From contig CM052354.1 in NCBI GenBank assembly GCA_028551475.1, forward strand, positions 3,889,391-3,953,390: 64,000 nucleotides of DNA, written 5' to 3'. The notes beneath the pieces are model-generated. The model did no database searches, was not told the DNA's origin, and saw only the letters and a program-made list of their open reading frames with translations. Source of the DNA: Casuarina equisetifolia (taxonomy: Eukaryota; Streptophyta; Magnoliopsida; Fagales; Casuarinaceae). How positions within the stretch are numbered: position 1 is the first letter of the stretch; each line of letters starts with the position of its first letter. This document shows positions 34,530 through 46,002 of this stretch, one piece after another. The translations under genes and the position numbers were made by a program.

Positions 34530-35895
34530 TTGTCGTCTATTAACTAAATAAAGCCAAAATCAAAGAGTTCAATAGTACAAATCTCTCTCTCTTTAAAGGA
34601 GTTTAATAGTGTTTAAAAATGCTCAATTCTTTTTAATCAAATCACAGATATAATGTGATATTAAAGTTTAAATTTAAGTGTGGCATTCCTTTTACTTCCA
34701 GACAGAGATTCTTGTAGGAAATATTTTTTTCTCACACTTAGTATGAGGCGTATTAAAATTGGCATGTCCAACATTGTTTAAATCCTATCTTGATATCCTT
34801 TGTGAGATGAAAGATTTGCTTCTCTTCTTATTAGTCAGTTTTAAAGAATTAAATGAGTTTTTTAACTAATAGCTTTTACCGCCTTCGTAAATATTAGCTC
34901 CACCTCTTGCTACCACTTTGATTTCTAGTGAACAACAAGACAAGATCTTCTAAGATGAGAAAGATACAGAAAAATAGAAATTTACTTCATTTTCTATAGA
35001 AGAACCAACAAAATGCATGAATTGCACATAAACGATGGTAAGAAAACCCAACATGATCTACATGCTAATGACAAGTAGAAAAAAATTAAAAATAACATGG
35101 TACTTAGTTTTCTAGGATTAGCAAATGGTTTAGAGTGCAATTAGTTGTCCATGCTTTCTACGAACTATAAGTTTTTTGCTGACATCCTTTGAACAAGACA
35201 TACACAAGCAGTTGCAATAAAAAAGTACTTGGTCATAGATAAGTGGATGAAGAACTAATCTTATTCCAGATAGTGGTAAATCCGAAAAACAAATCTATAA
35301 ATAATAAAAAAAAAATGCATTCCATTGATGAGCATTATGAATGATTAAGATATCAATTTATCATTAATCTTGTATTATCTCTAGCATCACTTTCTATATT
35401 TGGATTGTAGGATGATATTGTGCCTTTGTGTGTGTCAATGTGTGTATTTTAGAAAATAGGGACAATACCCTAACAAATTTTATTAATAATAACAAGGTTA
35501 AGCATAACAATTGTATCTTAAATAAGTACAAAGGGTCAGGTATAAGTCTAATTCTTAAAAAAAGAAAAATGCTTACATATCAAATTGTTACATAAAACAT
35601 AAAAAAGAAAGTATGAAATATATTGAGCAACACATATGCTTAACCCTATGGTGGACTATACTTACCTAATCCTAATTGATCTTACATAAAAACAATGAGA
35701 CATGGGCGAGGCAAAAAGCTAGGATGTTTGGAAAGTCTAGCATTTTGGACTACATGCTTATAATTAGCAAAACAATCAACAATTGCATTCCCCTTTCAAT
35801 ATACATGTTGTACTTTTGTAGATGCTAAAATCATAAATATACACTAATGAATAACATACTCCAATTTTCAAGGAGTCCTTTATTTTTGAAGTGTA
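34530..35895. other. Non-coding end of unit 1 and junction
   Basis: Sequence to about 35415 belongs to unit 1. From about 35440 to 35895 lies a spacer that starts 'aaaatagggacaataccc' and is A-rich, possibly another retroelement end. No gene. The minus ORF at 35776-36033 crosses the junction and is not credible. Confidence 0.45.
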
Positions 35896-36119
35896 AATTA
35901 TTCTTTCAAAATGGTGGCTAAATGCTACAGCATGGTTTAATGCTATGGCAATAACTCTCAAATTATAGAGGGTTGTGATTAGCCAATAAAATTCTTTTGC
36001 ACTAAGGAGCTTAAAAAGGCTACTAGTAGGCAATGAAATTTTTTAGAAAGGAGTATTACCAGGAAGTAGAATGGTTGTTATAAGAAATCCAAAGTATTTG
36101 ATCATACGCAAGCTAAACA

Positions 36120-36505
36120 ATTCATAAATGAAATAGTTTTACTTACCTAAATCAATTATCAAATTGTCGTTGAATTATTAGGTTGTTGTCTTGATCATAG
36201 GTTTATTTGGAAAAGAACAAATGAAATATTCATTTGGAATAAAAACCTTTTTGATACCCATGCATGATATAAAATTAGAACTTGCCTTTAGACTACCCTA
36301 ATATCTATCTTAATTTGTAATAAAATATTTTTACTTACCTAAATCAATTATCATATTATCATTAAATTATTAGGTTGTTGTCTTGATCACAGGTTTATTT
36401 GGAAAAGAACAAATGAAATATACATTTGGTATAAAAAGCTTTACGATACCCATGCACGATATAAGATTAGAACTTGCCTTTAGACTACCCTAATATATAT
36501 CTTAA
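36120..36505. repeat. Two tandem 192-bp repeats
   Basis: The 'ttttacttacctaaatc' landmark occurs at 36137 and again 192 bp later, and the following sequence repeats through 'ctaccctaatat.tatcttaattt'. Unit 1 has a single copy (about 20930-21115), so this is a unit 2-specific tandem duplication. Confidence 0.85.
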
Positions 36506-36519
36506 TTTCCATACAGGTG

Positions 36520-36948
36520 GTATAAATGTTAGCTTACCTAGACTTTGGGGTTATTATTTACTTAAATTTTGAAGCCACTAGGAAATATCCTTTCATATTC
36601 TTTGGTTGTGCAATTTGTCAACATTTGTTCGTTTTGTTGTTTAACTGGGACTTTTTACCCGGAAAAAAGAAAGGAAACACTCGAGCCTTAGACCGGATCT
36701 AATTCCCGCCGTAGGGCGGCCCAAGTTTCATTTTCGGGCCGAGGACCAAAAAAGCGTGCCCAGTCTTCTACAACCCATATTGTCATTTGTTGGATTAAAT
36801 GATAAGTCCTTACAATAATAATAATAACAATAACGAAATTTCGTTTTAAAGTTTTTCTTCAAGGACAAGAATTCTATAGTTGATGTAGTTACTTATTTTG
36901 ATTCTTTTAATAGATATCAATTTAAGTTAAAATGATATTCTTTAACAC
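36520..36948. other. Unit 2 sequence before LINE, no gene
   Basis: Matches 21115-21470. A ~65-bp segment at about 36690-36760, GC-richer than its surroundings ('cgccgtagggcggccc'), is not in unit 1. Confidence 0.5.
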
Positions 36949-37859
36949 TTTTTTTTTTTATGAAAATATAAGAGTGCATTAATAAAAAGTAGTGTACATA
37001 AATATAAAAGCATACCTCATAATTACAAAAATTATGAAAATATAGAGATTGAAAGTCTCTAAATCTCACTCAAAATGACATTTCCTTGTGAAGATTTTAT
37101 ATTTTGAAACAAAGAAGCTCTCCCTCTCACAATTTTCCTTACTTTAGCTAACATGATTAGAATATCAAGTCAAATTCTATTATGAGCAAAGATAGTTTTC
37201 CAAACCATTATTGTCCATGGACATTTAAAAAAAAAAAAAGGTGACTCCTATTTTTAACATGGGACCAACAAAAATCATAGTATAAAATAACTAAAAGGAG
37301 TCATTATACTATTTTTTTTGTTGTAGAAAGTCGATTTTGATACATTAGCCATCCAATGAAATTATATTTGTTGATACCACTTGTCCAAATGAGATTATAT
37401 CAATTCACTTTTTTATTTACTAGTTAAAAGTACTAATAAATCTATTTGCAACAATAGGTAAATCTATTAAGAATTGAAGTAAGTGTGAGCCTTAATTTAA
37501 GAAGAACTTTTTAACTCTTTGTCATAGAACCTTTTATATCAAACTGTGTTACTAAAGTTCTTTTATATTTTGTACTATAAATCCATTTACTTTATAGAGA
37601 AACATATGGAAGATTTATGAGGTTCCAAAGTATATGTCTCAAAAGAACTTTATTTCAAAGTTTAAGATTCGATAACCTCAATCCTCATTCCTTATTTGGT
37701 GAGCAAACTATTTGCCAAACTAATTTGTGAAAGTATTGTGTATCTATACTACTTATCCAAAGAAAGTTCATAATTTTTTTTCTCAATCTCATAAATTGTA
37801 CAAAATTTATGTCTAATATATATATATAGAAATTAAGACGGATTTTGCCAACTATAACT
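36949..37859 (-). mobile_element. 5'-truncated LINE with target duplication
   Basis: A 911-bp insert in unit 2, flanked by the 10-bp duplication TTCTTTAACA (36939-36948 and 37860-37869). It starts with a T run on the plus strand, the poly(A) tail of a minus-strand non-LTR element. The minus strand encodes the C-terminal part of a plant LINE RT: 'KIMNFLWISS', 'KLVWQIVCSPNKE' and, after a stop where Trp or Gly-rich sequence is usual, 'GLRLSNLKL'. Stops show that it is degenerate. Unit 1 keeps an equivalent empty site near 21470-21480. Confidence 0.85.
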
Positions 37860-37879
37860 TTCTTTAACATATTTTTTAT

Positions 37880-39550
37880 ATACAATTTTTTTTGGCAAAG
37901 CAAGACATGAAAATATTATCAAGCCGTCAAATTATTTTATATAAATCATAGGCAATATTTCATTTGTTTGCACAGGATTTCTATTTCAAAGTAAAAAGCA
38001 GCAAGCAAATCCATTGACATCCAAAACAAAAGGAAAATATTAAGACGTGTGACACTGCCGTAAATGTAAATCTTTTCAAAATCATGATATTTATAGCGGA
38101 TAGTACAAATGGACCATCCAATTCTTTGGCTATCTATATAATGGTTGTCAGTTATGATAAATATCTCATTCCATATGCCAATTCATAGTACCAATAATCG
38201 CACTAGACAGCTTAAAGATCAGTAATGTTACACCTTATTGCAAGCCTCCAAAATATTTTCACTCTCTTCCGAAATTTTGTTGTGGTTTATTGTGCAGGTG
38301 CGGATCTTTTATGTGCCAACATTTAAGAGAGTCATAATTTTACTTTATAAGCGTTATATAGTGTTGTTGAAATCTTTCATATTTTATTTATAAGTATAAT
38401 AATTTGTTTTTTAAAAAAAGTCCACGACCACCTTAGTCAATTTAAAAAGCAAAAACAGACTTTCAAACATTAACCATCGGTGTTCCACTACTAGACGACA
38501 GATTGGATCAGTCACTTTACTTTGAGGAACCCACATCAGTTATGGTGAGATTTGGAGATAATATTGGAGATTTTGCCGTCATCTCGTGGAGTTCGTCGGT
38601 GCCAGAAAAAATCTACAAAGGTGTACTGCATTGCCTGTAAAACACAAATTTTTAACTTCTTCTGGCTTGTCTAGTCTGTTGTCTCCTGCAAATCTGACAT
38701 AACTGGGTACAATTATAAAGAAATACATGAAATCCCGTTAATGATGCAACAACCAGACCATCCCTTTTCACAGCTTTTCACTCTCTGCGCCATCATCTTT
38801 AGAATCCAGCTGTCTGTGGCTACCAATTATGATGCAACAACCAGATTTTTCGGTAGTGATCTAATTGCAGAGATTCGAACTGTAATTTCAGAAGGACCCA
38901 ACAGTAAGTTTTGAGTAGCGTTTATGATTCACGTCCCATGGCTGCGAGGAATTCTATTCAATTAATTCTCCTTTTGAATATGAGAGTAAAATATAATTTA
39001 GCTCATAACTCAAAACGGATTAAATGATATTCCAAATGCAAGAGCTCTGCCAGTGCTTCGCGGACATGTCTAGAGTGGTAAGAAAGATTTAAGGACTATT
39101 GGCAATGCATCTGTCTACTAATAGTGTTGAAAGATATGTGACATGTTACTATATTGATACCACCGTCTTTTAACAAAAACAAAGTCCTGAGTCCATTAAT
39201 CTTAGTTTAAGTCGGTTCCTCGCAGTGGTGGTGTTTGATGATTTTTACATTACAATTCCTTCAATTTCATCACTTGGTAAAAAATAAAAGAGTTGATTGT
39301 GAGTACTCCTTTATCACCCTGATAAAAAGGAAGTTCTTACCAACAATCTACTAGGCATAAAATCTTTTATATTAAAAAGTTTAAAGTTCAACTTAAAAAT
39401 TAACACATGATCTAGAAGACAATTTTAATATTTAAACATTATTAAGAGATTTCTATTAGAAATGAAATCTCACTTATTAAAAAGTTTAAAGTTCAACTTA
39501 AAAGTTAATTCATAATTTAGGAGACAAATTTAATATCTAAACACTACTTA
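37880..39550. other. Unit 2 non-coding sequence
   Basis: Matches 21490-23150 of unit 1 almost throughout, with scattered substitutions and small indels. No coding frame is maintained in both. Confidence 0.6.
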
Positions 39551-39556
39551 AAGATT

Positions 39557-40111
39557 TTTTTTATATGAATATGTGAGTTTATTCATCAAAGAATAAAAAA
39601 ATACAAAAGCTTAAGGACATGCCTCATTATTACAATTCATCTAAGAGAAAATAGAATTTGAAATTCTCCAGTTATGACATAATAAAATATTCATTTAAGA
39701 GAATTTAATGTTCTTAAATAGAGATGTTATTCTACAAACTACTTTCTTAATTTTAGCCAACAAAATTGGTATTTTAACAATATTATTTTGAGAACATTTA
39801 CAATTACGTTCAAACCATATACAATAGAGACATGCTAAGAAAGAAAGTTTAAAAAAGTTTACAACTAAATCAATTTCCTTAATTGCTTTAATCATCCATT
39901 GCAGTTCAAAATTTCAATCGTCGATGTTCTTACAAAGGTCTTGTTGTGCTTACTTCTTCAAATTTGACTGGTCCAAGTATATTGAAAAAACAAGTGTGAC
40001 TTACTTTCATATTGATAGTCGTAGAAATTGTAATATAGATCAATTGAGGAGAGCCATTGAGAAATCACTTCTGTTGTAGGAAGTTTATCCCTACATATGA
40101 GCTAACCAATG
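39557..40111 (-). mobile_element. LINE 3' fragment with zf-RVT remnant
   Basis: Present only in unit 2; flanking similarity to unit 1 (about 23150) resumes at 'aaggatt' (40112), with 'aaagatt' on the left as a probable target duplication. The minus strand begins with a zf-RVT motif ('ESKSHLFFQYTW') and then 'FLACLYCIWFERN', the conserved C-terminal end of plant LINE polyproteins, followed by a 3' UTR and poly(A). Several stops interrupt it. The 66-residue minus ORF at 39695-39895 is part of it. Confidence 0.8.
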
Positions 40112-40576
40112 AAGGATTATTTATTTTTCGTGTGAGATCTTTTTCTTCAATACTCCTTCTCACACTAGACATACTTTAGGCTTAAGATTGTATGAGATAG
40201 AATAACACTTCCACACACTAGGCATATATGATAGGTTCAAAATTAGATAGGAGTTGAAGGCAATCAACTTATGATTTGCAACTATATTAGAAAATTTAAA
40301 ATTTAATTTGAAAGCTAACTTATGAGTTCAGGAGATAATTTTTATTTGTAAATATTATTTAATATTATATATTTTCTATGAGGGAATTTCATTTAATGCC
40401 ATATATGATTTTGAATCCTTATTTGAAATTTCCATGAGACAAGATATTAGTAATAATGAACAAATGGTCCTTGATAGAATTTTATCCTATGGAGTATTGC
40501 TCTACACTTATCCTCTCTTGTTGTTTTCTTTGCATTTATGTTTGGCTAACTTACCATCCAAATGATTCTTAAAGTG

Positions 40577-40689
40577 GGGGACCCCTGGCTTAGCGGTGTT
40601 CTTTAAGTCAAATCCTAACTAGCACCCCCACCGGTCGTGGGTTCAAGTCCCTTCCCTTTCCCCGAGTGTATGTGTAAAAAAGAAAAAAT
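40577..40689 (+). mobile_element. tRNA-derived SINE with 14-bp target duplication
   Basis: A 113-bp insert with a Pol III A box TGGCTTAGCGG (40587-40597) and B box GGTTCAAGTCC (40640-40650), a pyrimidine-rich middle and a short A-rich tail. It is flanked by the exact direct repeat TGATTCTTAAAGTG at 40563-40576 and 40690-40703. Unit 1 has the unoccupied site (about 23607-23625, 'taattctgaaagtg'). It lacks a tRNA cloverleaf beyond the promoter boxes, so it is a SINE and not a tRNA gene. Confidence 0.92.
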
Positions 40690-40703
40690 TGATTCTTAAA
40701 GTG

Positions 40704-41045
40704 AAACCATCTCTATAGAATTGATGACAAAGCAAAATTATATAAACATAATAAAATCATAGCTTTTATGTTTTTTTTTTTAGCTTTGTCATCACTTCAC
40801 TCCAAAGGTAAATGTCATCACATGAATAACCGTATTCACACCAATGAACCGTTTGATCTTAAACTTTAAGAAGATTTATACAAATTTGCATGTATGGCAA
40901 GCAGGTTTACTTGTCTTGGTTTGAAAAGGGCTCCTTATGAGCTATATATAACATCTTGAATTTGATTATTATCAAGTGTCATTTCAATATAGATTAGCAT
41001 ATTAAGAAGTCTACAATATCACTTAGTCTATACATTTTAAAAAAT
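40704..41045. other. Unit 2 non-coding sequence
   Basis: Matches 23625-23950 of unit 1. Similarity stops at about 41045 and resumes at 44215, bracketing a large unit 2-specific insertion. Confidence 0.6.
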
Positions 41046-41049
41046 ATAA

Positions 41050-43010
41050 AGCTCTTGTTAGGGTGGAAACCACGGCCAACGACCAATTCAATTATGTGAG
41101 GATAGGTGCTTGCTGGGCATTAGGTGGGTTGGGCTTGCTTGGCCCACCCAAGGATAAGGCCTTAAATTGCGAATCCTAGGTCCAGCCCATCTGGGTGAGA
41201 GATGTACTTGACCCAACTGGGGTGTGACTAGAACATTGCATCTAAAATGTGCTAGCATTGCTGTCGGGAGTGGACGACCATCGGCGGTGGCGTGTTGGAG
41301 CAAGTCTTACTTCGCCAATGAATAGAGCTTCTTCACACTCTATGGCTTGTTGCATGACATGATGTTGGAGCAAAGGGTGGAGAATTCATCTAGCAGGATC
41401 AAAAGAAGCTGTAGGGACTGATCCTCCTCCTCATAGCGTCGAAATTACTTACTAGTGTTATAAGTGTCACCACAATAATAGTGAAGAGGAGGCTGTTGGA
41501 TATCTAAATCACCCCAAAGCTCTTTCAGATAGAGGTAGAAGGAGGTGAGCTCAGCATTGGAGGCGTCGGGAGACAGGTGGAGGGTGCCAATGGCTTGTTT
41601 ACGAGAAAATTTCTAAGTTCTGCTAATTCGATTGAAGCTATCTCAGACCAATTGCCAAACTTTGGTAATGTTGCGAACGGTGGAGACCGTAGGCTTAAGT
41701 GAGGGATCGATGGAGTGAGTTAACCAAGTCTTCATGGCCGCATGATACTAGTCCTAATGATTGGTAGTGTCGCCATCTTTAGTAGGTCGCGGGAGCTTGG
41801 TGGTTAGAAAGCCCATTTTATTCTGGAAAAAGAACACTATCCAAATTTGCTCACTCCAAACATGTTAGTTAGCCTTGCCAGTGAGCTTTTGAAACACGAT
41901 GTATGCTGGTTGGAGATTAACAACAATGAGGTGGTATGGGTCATGGAGAGGAGAGATAGTGGAGTTGTTTATAGTGGCCATTGGAGAGGTGAAGGACATC
42001 TAGGGTTTCAAAGGAAGGAATTAGGGATAAAGATAATTTGGTAAGTAAAGAAAGGAAGAGTGAAGGCGTCTAGGGTTGACGTGAAAAGAAAAAGAAAAAA
42101 ACAATCGAGGAATGGAAGGAGAAGGCGGCTAGGTTCGTGTGCACATAAAGGACAAATGTGAAAAAGAGAGTGGCGTGACTTATGCGAGGGGGAAAAAGGA
42201 ATATGAGAGAGAGAATGCACCTTGGTCTACGTGAAGTGAAATAAAGTAGGAAAGAGAAAAGAGAATTGTCAAGGAAAGGAGAGTAAGGACGAAGGGGAGG
42301 GAAAAAGGAGAGAAAAAGAAACGAACACCAAGAGGATTTGAAAAAGGGCAATTGCGGTAAGGAAGGAGGAAGCGGCCAAAAAAACAAGAGAGAGAGAAGG
42401 GTATATGGGGAAAAGGAAATTATCAGGCGGTCGATTAACAAGGATCGACAGGAGAGAAAAGCAACGACGGTAAAATACAGCAAACAACTCATCGGAAGAG
42501 AAAAAAAAAAAAAGGGTGGAAGCTAGGATTGTTTGATTCTGATACTTGTAAGAAAATAAGAAATTACAAGAGAATATGAAAGATTTTTTTATTATTGTAA
42601 TGATTTTTACGATGCTTTCTATACACTTATAAAGACATAACCTAACTAAATATTTACGTATTATGTGAGACAGCTGTTTATTAACAGAGACATGGCAGAA
42701 GCCGGGCTCGGCAATATAAGCAGATGTCCGTACAGATCGGACGGAGATGAAGAGCAGGTCTTGGTCGCGCACCAGCCGGGTGGACGCCCTGGAGGGCCCA
42801 GTTTCCCCAAGGCAACTTTTTCCTAGGTGCGCGAAAAGCAAGACTCACTACGCGACCAACGTTGCTTTTCACGGAGAAAAATTTGATCCGTTGATGTTTG
42901 AAAAGCAAGACTCATTGCGCGACAAACGTGTTACGTTGCTTTCCACTGAGAAAAATTAGGCCGAACTTTAGCGCAACCTACCAAATTTGTTGACCTGCAG
43001 CCCGCGGGTC
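41050..43010 (-). mobile_element. Degenerate Ty1/copia 5' part (LTR, leader, gag)
   Basis: Minus strand, reading from right to left. A putative LTR ends at 42547 in CTTACA, followed by a PBS-like AGTATCAGAATC (related to the iMet TGGTATCAGAGC). Then comes a long pyrimidine-rich leader (42040-42520), then decayed Gag with UBN2-type motifs ('MKTWLTHSIDPSL', 'VWQLV', 'LTSFYLYLKELWGDLD', 'LLDEFSTLCSNIM'). The gag frame has several stops and pol is missing. The LTR's outer end is not resolved. It lies about 42960-43010. Hydrophobic minus-strand ORFs in 42070-42841 are by-products of the purine bias. Confidence 0.6.
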
Positions 43011-44214
43011 TTTATTTAAATTTATTCGTAATAAATACAATAAAAAGTCTTTTCCTGTCTTTATTTCTGCATTTCAAAAAGAATAATAAGGAAGATTTTG
43101 GGTTGCTTAGCTAATGTGAATTTTTTTTTTTTAATGCACACACCTAAGGAGGGGAGGGGACAAAACTCAAAAGACCATTGGTAAATTAATAGAAATTCTA
43201 ATCGTGAGATTTATGGTTAGACATCCATATGTGTAAGTTTGAGTGCATGAGTTGTCATATTTTAAAATAAAAAAAAAATTTAAAAGAAGAAAATTTTTGA
43301 GATTTCTTCTATTTTATATACAAATAGCATTATGATGCATAGAGTGTCGTATAATATCTATGAGTAGAAAACACTTGAATTGATGAGATCATGCTTTATT
43401 AAATTATGTAGTAGGCCTCTATTGCAAGCTTATAAGATGAGTGCGGTTAATTAACAAATAGACTTAGTATAATATATTTATAATAAGTAGATTCAATACT
43501 CAGCTTTTAACTTGAAATTGAGTTTAGCCTTTAATTAAGATTACCATTAGGGTAAATTAAAGACTAATTCAGTTTTGGACTAAGAACTGAATGTTGAATG
43601 TACTTATTTAAAATGTTTTATGATAATCTTAGTTAAAGGCTGATTTAGTAGCTGAGCACCAAATATACTTCTTACGTTAGTATCAAACCAGGTCCGGACG
43701 AGTGCTGTCGGGACGATAGATCAAGCGAGGTAATATGTTGCCGGGCCATGGGACGAGTGTACCTAACTCTTTTCTCTTCGTGCGGACATGTCAAGGTTAG
43801 GTTTAAATTCTGTTTTCTTTCCTGTACCGAAATTATATTATATAAATAAAAGTTAGGGCACTGCCCTATAGAATTTCTCTTCAGGCAGCATAAACCTTTT
43901 TTCGAGTGGACATTGGATTAAAGTGGAGGTGTGATTTCTATCTTTGTTTGTCAGATTCAAAACATAATCCTAAAACTGCTTTGAAAATTCAGCTAAGTGA
44001 TACCTCTAAAGAGAGCTGACTAATGATCATCCTTGCGCGAATTATGATATGTTTTAATGCTTTACCTTGTAGTTAATTCTTTTAGGGACATATCACTACT
44101 TTTTAAAGTTCCAAGGAAATGCAAAGATATATAGTACGAAAATAAGATAATGAAAAATATATAATAAAAGAAAGAATATGAGGTGTTTCTCCGCTTAGTA
44201 ACTCAGGAAGTTAT
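43011..44214. other. Unit 2-specific sequence, unassigned
   Basis: 1.2 kb within the insertion that separates the DUF247-2 promoter from its upstream flank. No coding frame. A GC-richer piece at 43685-43760 ('ggtccggacgag', 'gttgccgggcc') may come from another element. Nothing further can be supported. Confidence 0.5.
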
Positions 44215-44278
44215 ATTTGTATATAAATTTGACTGTTGACAGTTAGTGACAGTCAATACGGTCCTCAAACCAGTATCC

Positions 44279-46002
44279 ATGGCGGACACCCACTCTTACT
44301 CTGAAAAACCAGTACCTATGGCGGACACCCACTCTTACTCTGAAAAACCAGTACCCACGGCGGAAATCAATTCTGTAGGAGAAGACAGTCACTGCGTTGA
44401 GATTCCCACGGGCGATGGGGGAGGCCAAGCCGAGAAGATAGAGCGGATTAAGAGTGGGTTAGGAGACGCAAACGCTAAGGTGCAGGCGTCCCCCGGGCCC
44501 CGCGCCTCCCGAAGCGGCATCCTGTCAATGTTGGCGGGGGGCAGGCGCTTAAGGCACCCTTCTAAAAGACCAGAATCTACGATGGAAAACAACTCTGGGA
44601 CCGAAGGCAGTCACACGATCGAGCTTCCGGAGCAACATAGGGAAGCCATGGCCAGGATGGTAGAGAGGATCCCCCGATTGACGAGGGGTCAAGTAGTGAA
44701 CCTGCTGACAGAGGAAAGCGTTCCATCTTCAATATTCCTGCGTGGTTGCAGGAAAGAGAATACGTGCCCCAGGTGGTCTCCATCGGGCCCTATTACTGTG
44801 GCAGTCATCACCTCGGGAGCATGGAGCAAATCAAGCGGCAGTGCCTCGCCCACTTAATCCACAAGAGCGAGAAAGACTTGGAGGTGTACTGGAACAAAGT
44901 TCATCAGCTTGAACAAGAGGCCAAAGATTATTATTCTGAAATCAATGGACTCAATTCAGTTGAGTTTATTGAAATGATGCTTCTTGATGGTTGTTTTATA
45001 TTAGAATTCTTTCTATTCCATTCACAACAAGATGAAACAAACGATGAGATCCACCTTATAGCCAGGATTAAGATGACCGAGTTACCAAAGATCTTCTCGG
45101 ACTTGCTCCTTAGTGGGAATCAAATCCCGTTTCCAGTTCTTACAGGGTTATTCGAAATTTGCAGCCATCTGTTTCCTGAAGAAACACGATTGCCCATTTT
45201 AATGGGAGGAGCTTTTTTAGACACAATGGGAATTGAATTCTTGTATTCTGATCTTTCTTCAGTTTCAGAGTACAAGAATGACCGTGAGTCCGAAAGTCAG
45301 GGACCGTTGCATTTGCTGGACATGGTCCGGTTATGTTTGCTCCCACCTCGTCTTCTACAACAGAAGGTCTCTCAAGGACATAGAAAGTCTCCATTTGTTC
45401 GTCTCTCTCGTAGTATCTCGAAGCTCCACCGCGCAGGGATCAAGGTCAATCTGCAAGATCAAGACCACTTTTGGGAGGTAGGATTTGAGGCCGGTGTTAT
45501 CAAGATGCCTAAAATAATTCTCAATGACTTCGTGTGTTCCTTTTTGGTGAATTGCGTGGAATTCGAGTATAACTACAGCCGGAAGGGCATTTCATCTTAT
45601 GTCGTTTTTTTGTGTTGCCTTGTGAATACTCCCGAAGACGTTGAGTTCCTGTGCGAGAATGGAGTACTTGAGCATTACAAAGAGAACAACCATGTCGCTG
45701 CAGACTTCATCAACAGTTTGGCCAAAACAATGGCCTTTGATGTTAGAGACTCGGATTTATCTTCTCTGTGCTTGAGGATCAACAAATATTATGAGAACAC
45801 TCTCCATCAGCAAAAGGGTTGGTACTATCGGCTTTGGCAGAGCTTCGAAAGGGAGTACTATCAGCTTTGGCGGAGCTTGAAAAGGGAGTACTTTGATAAG
45901 CCATGGCTGTGGATTTCAGTATTTGCTGGTTTTGTACTCTTAATTCTTACATTGTTACAGACCTATTATGCTATGTGTTCTGATTTGCATCCTAAAAATT
46001 AG
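44279..46002 (+). pseudogene. DUF247 protein, copy 2 (one frameshift)
   Basis: Same gene as at 24114-25875. From ATG 44279 the first frame covers a short repeat (MADTHSYSEKPVP twice) and the acidic linker. One G is missing near 44676 relative to copy 1, moving the conserved domain into the frame that is open from about 44690 to the stop at 46000-46002. The domain is complete: 'VVSIGPYY', 'LGSMEQIKRQ', 'MMLLDGCFILEFF', 'NQIPFPVLTGLFEI', 'HLLDMVRLCLLPP', 'AGVIKMPKI', 'SSYVVFLCCLVNT', then a membrane helix 'AGFVLLILTLLQTYYAM'. A 33-bp internal repeat adds about 11 residues before the helix (the 'LWQSFEREY' and 'LWRSLKREY' repeats). With the frameshift ignored the protein would be about 574 residues, long for the family. 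An initiation site downstream of the shift, or a consensus error, could leave it functional. Confidence 0.85.

Larger units (their letters stand above)
20715..35415. repeat. Unit 1 of a large direct tandem duplication
   Basis: Sequence from about 20715 to 35415 recurs in the same order and orientation from about 35900 to 61080, roughly nine bases in ten identical by eye. Matching anchors: 20720/35905, 21480/37880, 23700/40780, 24240/44320, 25880/46000, 26150/51720, 28321/53151, 30018/56337, 31560/58310, 32960/59580, 33820/60590 and 35315/60838. Unit 1 is the more compact copy. It carries DUF247 copy 1, DEFL loci A and B and a copia gag fragment. It lacks several insertions seen in unit 2 and so preserves their empty sites. 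Confidence 0.9.

Noticed and set aside
40577..40689. Possible tRNA gene
   Set aside because: Only the A and B boxes fit; no cloverleaf, no acceptor stem, and a flanking 14-bp target duplication. Called as a SINE.
42070..42841. Long hydrophobic minus-strand ORFs (140 and 190 codons) in the purine-rich tract
   Set aside because: Low-complexity Phe/Leu/Ser/Pro composition follows directly from a pyrimidine-rich strand, and the two overlap in different frames. The region is better explained as a copia leader and LTR.
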